6,062 nucleotides of DNA from an uncultured Actinomycetes bacterium. GTDB taxonomy: Bacteria > Actinomycetota > Acidimicrobiia > Acidimicrobiales > RAAP-2. Shown piece after piece: positions 5,609 to 6,062 of the stretch; position 1 is the first letter of the stretch; every line of letters starts with the position of its first letter. The notes below the pieces were generated by a model. That model worked only from the letters and a program-made list of their open reading frames with translations. It ran no database searches and was not told the DNA's origin. The translations under genes were made by a program, and so were the position numbers. Location of the stretch: contig CAITOG010000305.1 of assembly GCA_903893955.1 (NCBI GenBank), positions 1 to 6,062 on the forward strand, written 5' to 3'.

Positions 5609-6062
5609 TTGGTCGATCGACCTCGCTGTCCGAGCACGAGGAAATCAGTCCCGCCCGGCGAGAGATGGATTGTCGCGGTGAATCCCTGTGCGTTGAGCAG
5701 TGCCACCCAGGTGGTCGGACGCAGCGGCCGACCACCGGCGAGGTCGAGGTCAGGATCGAGCGAGTCGTCGCGCAAGGCATCAGGGTGGACCGAGTGCACG
5801 GCGAGCACCGCGTCATCCTCGAGGACCACGCCAAGGCGCTCGACGAGATGCTGGCGTTGCGCCGGCAGCATCGCCTCGGTCACGCCGACCAAGAAGACGG
5901 CACCGAGCCGAGCTTCAGCCACACTGCGAAGGTGTGTGAGGATCTGCTCATCTCGGAGGTCGAGTCCAGCGATCTCTGCCGCCATGATCATGCCCTGCCT
6001 CGGGTCCAAGCCATAGGCGTCCTGGCCATCCTCGACGAGCTGGCGCACAAGCCAGCCATCGC
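5605..6062 (-). CDS. SAM-dependent methyltransferase, class I type, C-terminal part (5' end outside window)
   Basis: The last 151 residues of a protein that reads into the right edge; the GTG at 6048 is an internal Val, since the frame continues as DGWL up to the edge. The fragment opens inside the glycine-rich SAM loop (DGWLVRQLVEDG) and runs to the acidic end of the next strand, YGLDP, where the Asp would bind the SAM ribose. Then come AVFLVGVTEAMLP, an interrupted form of the usual motif before a helix, a strand plus turn (VLAVHSVHPDAL), and RPLRPTTWVALLNAQGF, which resembles the end of methyltransferases found in polysaccharide loci. It overlaps the glycosyltransferase start by 4 bases, so it likely methylates the same glycan or a precursor. 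Identification rests on the Rossmann-type pattern and context, because the complete motif I lies outside. The target atom and substrate are unknown. Confidence 0.72.
   Translation of the reverse strand, partial: DGWLVRQLVEDGQDAYGLDPRQGMIMAAEIAGLDLRDEQILTHLRSVAEARLGAVFLVGVTEAMLPAQRQHLVERLGVVLEDDAVLAVHSVHPDALRDDSLDPDLDLAGGRPLRPTTWVALLNAQGFTATIHLSPGGTDFLVLGQRGRSTK
5611..5622. repeat. 12-bp perfect palindrome before the glycosyltransferase start
   Basis: GGTCGATCGACC is self-complementary over all 12 bases. It lies in the final codons of the methyltransferase, between a GAGG-like ribosome site and the GTG start of the next gene. It may be chance, since GATC/TCGA-rich words are common in this sequence. 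Confidence 0.45.

Noticed and set aside
5066..6016. 316-residue plus-strand open frame opposite the second glycosyltransferase and methyltransferase
   Set aside because: Antisense to both genes, low-complexity and rich in Arg/Ser/Glu near its end, with no domain I recognise.

Overview
The window looks like a piece of a G+C-rich actinobacterial chromosome. G and C dominate third codon positions, GTG starts are frequent, and genes are packed tightly with 4-base start/stop overlaps. The style and gene set would fit Actinomycetota, possibly Acidimicrobiia, but there is no rRNA or marker gene to fix the taxon. No mobile element, CRISPR array, tRNA or rRNA gene was seen. I find seven protein-coding genes. 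Five are complete, and one is cut by each window edge.

Left part (1-2440) is metabolism and redox. The plus-strand 3' end of an acyl-CoA synthetase (AMP-forming ligase) meets an aldo/keto reductase on the minus strand stop-to-stop, with no intergenic base. Upstream of the reductase, also on the minus strand, is a 1-Cys peroxiredoxin of the Prx6 type. A perfect 13-bp stem-loop lies between the peroxiredoxin and the reductase, and a possible separate promoter follows it. They are therefore probably two transcription units rather than one operon.

The centre (2348-2616) is a short divergent intergenic region with an A+T-rich patch. It carries a good promoter for the peroxiredoxin and perhaps a weaker one, sharing the same GTCGAC core, for the genes to the right.

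Right part (2617-6062) looks like part of a glycan-building locus. A HAD-IB phosphatase and a GT4-type glycosyltransferase are translationally coupled on the plus strand. Facing them on the minus strand are a methyltransferase (start beyond the right edge) and a second GT4-type glycosyltransferase, also coupled. The two glycosyltransferases end tail to tail with overlapping stop codons. Sugar transfer, methylation and dephosphorylation together suggest a surface polysaccharide, a glycolipid or a methylated storage sugar or solute. The acceptor and product cannot be read from this window.

All families here are recognisable. I did not find convincing evidence of a wholly new system. The most interesting point is the coupled phosphatase-glycosyltransferase pair facing a coupled methyltransferase-glycosyltransferase pair.
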